Origin: Fragilaria crotonensis
Taxonomy: Eukaryota > Bacillariophyta > Fragilariophyceae > Fragilariales > Fragilariaceae
Direction: 5' to 3'
NCBI GenBank assembly: GCA_022925895.1
Contig: JAKSYS010000506.1
Coordinates: forward strand, 1-47,041
Length of the DNA stretch: 47,041 nt
The translations under genes were made by a program, and so were the position numbers. Numbering within the stretch: position 1 is the first letter of the stretch; each line of letters starts with the position of its first letter. Positions 42,506-47,041 of the stretch are shown one piece after another. A model generated the notes under the pieces. It saw only the letters and a program-made list of their open reading frames with translations, was not told the origin of the DNA and did not search any database.

Positions 42506-43227
42506 CTAAATTTGACATGAATATTCAACGCTGTCTCGCTCGCAACGGTCCACTGCGAGCACATTGGAAGCGACCAGTGTAATGATCCACATGATGATGT
42601 AGGCCAATGTCGCAATCAGCAAAGGAGAGCGAAGATGAAACCCATGACGTTGCCTTCCATTCCGCATGTGGACCATACATACATATTGAGAAGTCCAGGA
42701 ATCGCCCAAAGGCAGGAGACGATGCTGACGTAGTGGTTGTAGAATATTTCAGCATCAAACGTGCATTTGGTCGAGCATGCGCGTGTGAGTAACGTGACTT
42801 GAAGCCAAATCCAAAAAACGAAAAGCGGGAAGGTGATCAACACGTAGAGTGCAGGGTTGAGCCATGACACATTGTCACCAAGTCTTTTGATCGATGTGAT
42901 ACCCAAGATTTTCTTGCCGTCTTGCTCAGACTCATTGTTCATCATGGTAAACATGTAGAGGAAGAATACGATGGGATTACCGAGGTAGACGATACTACCT
43001 CCGATGATGGACCGAACCGGCTGTTGTTTTGCTATTTCGATGAGATCATCCATGGGGGCGAATATGGGAGGTGGTGTGGCCTGAGATCGTTGTCGCAAAG
43101 GAAAAGATTGTAGGAACACCTTGCTCGTTTGTGTTTTCAACGCTACGACACCAGGTGAGTCGTGGGCCGCTTTCTGTGTCGTGCAGGGAAGAACGGATCC
43201 GCTTTGAAAAAAAAAACGTGACGCCAT
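42506..43227 (-). pseudogene. Multi-pass membrane protein, frameshifted near its C-terminus
   Basis: The main frame (43227-42616) has an N-terminal hydrophilic part and three membrane segments: GGSIVYLGNPIVFFLYMF, LYVLITFPLFVFWIWLQ and SIVSCLWAIPGLLNMY. It ends at TGA. An adjacent frame over 42640-42506 encodes a fourth strongly hydrophobic segment (LIATLAYIIMWIITLVASN) and a short tail, so a single-base shift near 42620-42640 likely splits a four-segment protein. The start may be the ATG at 43227, preceding a run of ten T's, or MDDLIEIAKQQ near 43053. No family recognised. Confidence 0.55.
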
Positions 43228-43524
43228 AGGTGAGGTCTGAGGTCCTACTACTATATATGTTGTGGAGGATCTTTTTTATACACATTGTACAAGATGCTGC
43301 TACTGTACTCATCGGAATCTTGAACATCATTTTGGAACAGGGATTTCTTTTCCACAACAGGCGTCACCTGCGTACCTTTGTTCGAAGGAGGATGGTTTTT
43401 GAAGTATGACAGTATGACACATATATAGGTCTACTCTAGAGTGCAGCCGACAGAAATGTTCTATGATCCGTTATGAGGCCGATTCAGTACATCGACGTTT
43501 CGGTGACACTGATCCACACTACAG
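43228..43524. other. Upstream region of the membrane-protein gene
   Basis: No gene. It contains TACTATATATG near 43249-43259, a possible TATA element upstream of the minus-strand gene; this is weak evidence. Confidence 0.3.
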
Positions 43525-43698
43525 CACACAACACACAACACACAACACACAACACACAACACACAACACACAACACACAACACACAACACACAACACACA
43601 ACACACAACACACAACACACAACACACAACACACAACACACAACACACAACACACAACACACAACACACAACACACAACACACAACACACAACACACA
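43525..43698. repeat. 7-bp minisatellite (ACACAAC)n, about 25 units
   Basis: An almost perfect tandem array of a 7-base unit. Every frame stays open because 7 is not a multiple of 3, giving artificial HNTQHTT or CVVCCVL repeats. Confidence 0.97.
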
Positions 43699-45354
43699 GC
43701 ACAGGACGACTCCCATTGCTCAAAATGTTCCTTACCGATCTCGTCGTTTCAACAAGCGACCCTCGCTTGGGAACTTGCCACAGACTCACATTTGGTAATG
43801 ACATGACAGTTGGATGCCAAGATTGGTGATGAAAACGGATCCAGAAGCAGAACAGAATTGCACGTGGCGATCTCTACGAAAATGATTGTAAAATGACGAT
43901 GAGCCCAGCCCATCGGAAGCAAAGTTGATGGATTGTCAGTTTCTACTATGATCCTTTTCATCGAGAGGAACTTGCTGCATGGGTCTCCTCCAGCGCACTG
44001 TCACACCAGTCATTGGGAACGGCCTTCGGCAGCGTCAACAGAACGTAATGACGTCCCAAATTGTCATTCACAAATCTCTGATTCAGTTCAATTCATCCCA
44101 AATCCACTCATGGACTCATCTCGCAGAAGGCCCTCTTACACGGTCCATTTGACAAAATTCACGACATTTAACCACGATTGATGGATCTGATGGTCAGCAG
44201 CGAATCAGCCGCACAAACATGTGCATGAGTGCATGAGTCGTATTCTCTCATGTGTTGGAACAGCAAGCATCGAAGGATGATCACCAAATTCTTGTTGTCC
44301 TTGACCCTTTCTAGGTGGGACGTAGATGTTGCCAGGTGTGAAGGCACGGCTTGGAATTGTTTTCGGGATGGCTCTCGCGCGCTGCGATCACAACATCGTG
44401 GTTTCATTGCAGTCCGCTAGTGTGAATCCTCGCTCGTTGTGGCTCGTTGTGTTCACAATCATATGTATAAATATATGACTGTACCAACAGCAACATTTAC
44501 ATGTTAACGGAGACAGAAGCAGAAGGTGGAGTACCCTCTGTGTCACTCGCAGTCGAACATTTGACCGGGGATGCCATGGTCACTGGACAATACGGAATAG
44601 GTCGAGTGTCAATTACAAGGGTACATATATTTTAGAGGGTGGACAACGTGTACCAGAGTTCATGTTCGATGTCTCGGTAAAATCGTCCTTCCGTCATCGG
44701 TGCCATCACGCACACCGAAAATCGCTCACAACGAGAACATCAGTAACAACAACACCACAATTGAACCATGACAACAGCAACATCAACCCCTACACCAGTC
44801 CTTGACTCTCCTATGGTGTCCTTCATCAAATGGAAATGATATGGGCTGAAAACCCCATTAAGCTCCAGCTTGCTCGTCTGGGTGGTGGCGTCATCCTCAG
44901 CATTGTTGACAGAGTGTGTGTTGGCGTGCAACATACGTCTCGCACGCTTACACGCTGGTCGTACGAGAGATTTGACCGGATTGAACGGATCAACTTCAAT
45001 TTGGAGATGGATATTCAATTGTCACACTCCAAATGGCCGTGCTCGAACCTGATGACATTAACAAGTCGCCTTGCAAAAATGAAGATGTGAAGAAAGGTTA
45101 ACAAGCTCTCCCAGCAGGAGTATCAAGATTCTTGTCGGGGGATCATCGCCGCCAGCGAAGCCTCGGAAACGAATTTCAAACTGAACCAGGAGTACTACAC
45201 AGTACTACATGGCCATGAAGTACCTCGACAAGATGCAAAGATGCCTATGTGATTCGTTGCAGGGACCAAGGGCTTGTCGGGACGAGATTGTGGAGTTGCG
45301 CGAGGAACGGAGTCAAAGGCATTGACATAAGGATGAGCTTCAAGGAGAAAGGCG
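43699..45354. other. Long stretch without an intact gene
   Basis: No convincing gene. 44336-44460 resembles the dispersed repeat at 19181-19310. On the plus strand, coding-like fragments occur at 44768-44836 (MTTATSTPTPVLDSP), 44830-45090 (YERFDRIERINFNLEMD) and 45209-45330 (MAMKYLDKMQRCL). They are in different frames and may be remnants of one plus-strand gene. Confidence 0.3.
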
Positions 45355-46931
45355 TTATTTGTTGGGATCAACTACAATACCCTCGCTTTTGTGGAGATTC
45401 TGTAGACTTTCCTCATTCTTCATCTTGGCGGCTTTCTTCTTGGTGCTTTTTGATGATGCCTCCAATTCAACACGTAATGGTAACTTGGTCGTGTTCTTTG
45501 CCTGTCTTCCCGTATAAAGTTCTTTGAATCTCCGGGAAATCATGCCTGCCCATGCATGGATTGTTTTTTTTGTCAGGGCCGTGTACAGTGACTGCAGGGT
45601 GTTAGTGCTTGTGTTTTCTCTCCTCTCATTACTGTAACTTGTTTCGCAACACGACCAAAAGATGCGTTTCAATTTTTCAGAATGGAGCACATCAGAAACA
45701 AGGTCCTCAATAGCCCGGTTGCCTTTTTGAAGCACTGTTTCAATGGTCAACTTCTTCACCATGGTCATCAGGCTTCTTCCGAAACCTATAAAGTTTGTTG
45801 CCACCAGTGTGAGACCGCCTTTATTCATGACTTCATTGGCAATGGGGTAGCAATTCTTCATATAGAGTTCATCGTTGATCACCTCATGGTGAAATACCGA
45901 CATTTTCCAGTAAATCAAGGCCATCCTTGTTGTCGCATTGTTCGTTTTCCAGTTTTCGCTTTAGCGAGAAATGGACCAGCCAGAAACGCTGAACTTGACT
46001 CATAATCACGTCTTGGGAATTGTCCACGGTGTTGGTGGCATTTGATTGACGGGATGATGCAATAGCTTCTCTTTCAATTTTTTTTTCTGACAACCTTGCA
46101 GACATTGCGTCGTACACCCATTCCAACAAGATATCGGACAAGCATTGGATCAAAAGACATACCGGTGCATCCTTCAGTCTCAGACAGGTCGGCAGCTTAT
46201 CGATCACAATTTTCCATGCTACATGATTCCTCTCCTTCATCATTTTATACAGTCGGTGGTGGTAAGAAGAGAGAACATGCTTCCGATTGAAAGCAGATGC
46301 TTCGTATAAGTTCTGAAAAAGTATTAACAGGATGCATGAACAAGCTGAGTTGAAGTTCATTTCGTCGTCTCCTTCCAGGCTGTACAGCGATTTGTACCAA
46401 CTCTCGTTGACAGTAAAGATTGAAGCCTTTGCCGTGGCAACAAAGTCCTTTTCGTTCCCTAGCAGCAGACCTAGAAAGCCTTTCATGCCTAGCCTCTGTT
46501 TTGCGTTGCCCACTAAGATGTCGTGAAGACGCCGGTATCAGGCGAGAGACATGAAGAATCGATTCCTTCAAATATGTTCTCCACTTGATAAGAAGTTGTT
46601 GCCGCGTTGGCATTGATCTCATTCTAGCCTTCAGAAAGTCCGAGAAAATTTGGTTTCTCTCTGCATCTCTCCTGCTCAGCAAATCGAAAGTGTTTCATCC
46701 ACATCAGGAATGTCCTCGCTGGAATAAGCAGGCTTGTCAAATGTTTTCACCACAGCAATAGCTCAGTCGCCTTATTTTCGTCTCCATGAAAAGCGAGAGC
46801 AATAGGGTCTTGTAGTCCATGAACATGGACCAGGCTCTTCCACGCGTTTCCAACTCCTTTACTCTGCAGAATTCTTCGCAGGCATGACCACGCACCAGAT
46901 GATTCTGGAACCTCTGTCTCAATTTTCTCAC
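45355..46931 (-). pseudogene. Unrecognised protein, broken into several frames
   Basis: Minus-strand coding-like frames follow each other with small overlaps: 46931-46737, 46682-~46520 (FLKARMRSMPTRQQLL), 46513-45884 (SWYKSLYSLEGDDEMNFN, KMMKERNHVAWKIVIDKL) and 45924-45355 (GLTLVATNFIGFGRSLMTM). Each transition can be explained by a one-base indel; no splice signals were found there. The C-terminus is lysine-rich (KSTKKKAAKMKNEE). I recognise no domain. The protein would be at least ~500 residues and may continue beyond the window. Decayed gene or assembly indels. Confidence 0.5.
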
Positions 46932-47041
46932 AATAGTGTCAGGCGTTGTTACTATTTCAGATTGAGGAGTGGGAGGTAAAAGAGTCTCGCGGTGCTAGTG
47001 GCGAGTCGGGCTAGTAGCGCACAGCACCAGTAAAGGTTGGT
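46932..47041. other. Window edge
   Basis: No feature. It could hold the 5' part of the minus-strand broken gene at 45355-46931. Confidence 0.3.

Noticed and set aside
43525-43698. CRISPR-like array
   Set aside because: Contiguous 7-base units without spacers, in a eukaryotic genome.
43461-43829. Frames with HNTQHTT or CVVCCVL repeats
   Set aside because: Artefacts of the 7-bp minisatellite; all frames are open and flanks show no coding signal.

Overview
The window is nuclear DNA from a eukaryote and contains no bacterial features. A diatom, or another stramenopile close to diatoms, is the best guess. The reasons are a Ty1/copia element of the type described as CoDi in diatoms (protease motif DSHAD, pol as one long frame), short spliceosomal introns of about 100 nt, a Crypton-like tyrosine recombinase, and a local expansion of ankyrin and protein kinase genes. 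The species cannot be fixed from sequence alone.

Layout. (1) Positions 1-3176: a diverged tandem-repeat stretch, then an intact 823-residue tyrosine-recombinase-like gene with R207/R328/W352/Y361 at canonical spacing. (2) 3177-7658: no intact gene; a very long (GAC)n(AAC)n microsatellite and a C-rich degenerate stretch. (3) 7659-18756: a family of ankyrin-repeat / protein-kinase / RING-like genes. Copy 1 (7669-9515) is frameshifted. Copy 2 (11433-14197) is nearly intact and has a 101-nt GT-AG intron. Copy 3 (17656-18756) is a pseudogene in which a deletion fused the ankyrin region to the kinase catalytic loop. An ankyrin relic (10187-10530) and a reverse-strand ankyrin pseudogene (15673-17100) lie between them. 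Upstream regions are duplicated along with the genes. (4) 19809-27760: a complete minus-strand Ty1/copia element with 164-bp LTRs that look identical by eye and a TCCG target duplication. It landed in a third copy of the duplicated upstream region. (5) 27969-39755: four TA-flanked DNA transposons packed together. Elements A (27969-31550, minus) and B (31553-35066, plus) are head to head and share one TA. Element D (35183-36106) is a non-coding, MITE-like element. Element C (36197-39755, plus) carries a different inverted repeat. A, B and C each encode a degenerate, very large DDE transposase. (6) 39757-42250: repeats, then two ankyrin-only genes, one frameshifted and one intact. (7) 42506-47041: a frameshifted membrane-protein gene on the minus strand, a 7-bp minisatellite, and a broken unknown gene on the minus strand that runs toward the window end.

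The host-gene theme is a lineage-specific signalling family: ankyrin repeats, a kinase with DCG in place of DFG, a RING-like cysteine cluster, and a conserved C-terminal domain. It is being duplicated and broken locally, and mobile elements have filled the surrounding DNA. The least familiar systems are the large TA-targeting transposon family and the ankyrin-kinase-RING family. Many host-like genes carry one- or two-base indels. The long intact frames of the recombinase (2.5 kb) and of copia pol (4.1 kb) argue that most of these are real decay, but assembly indel errors cannot be excluded.
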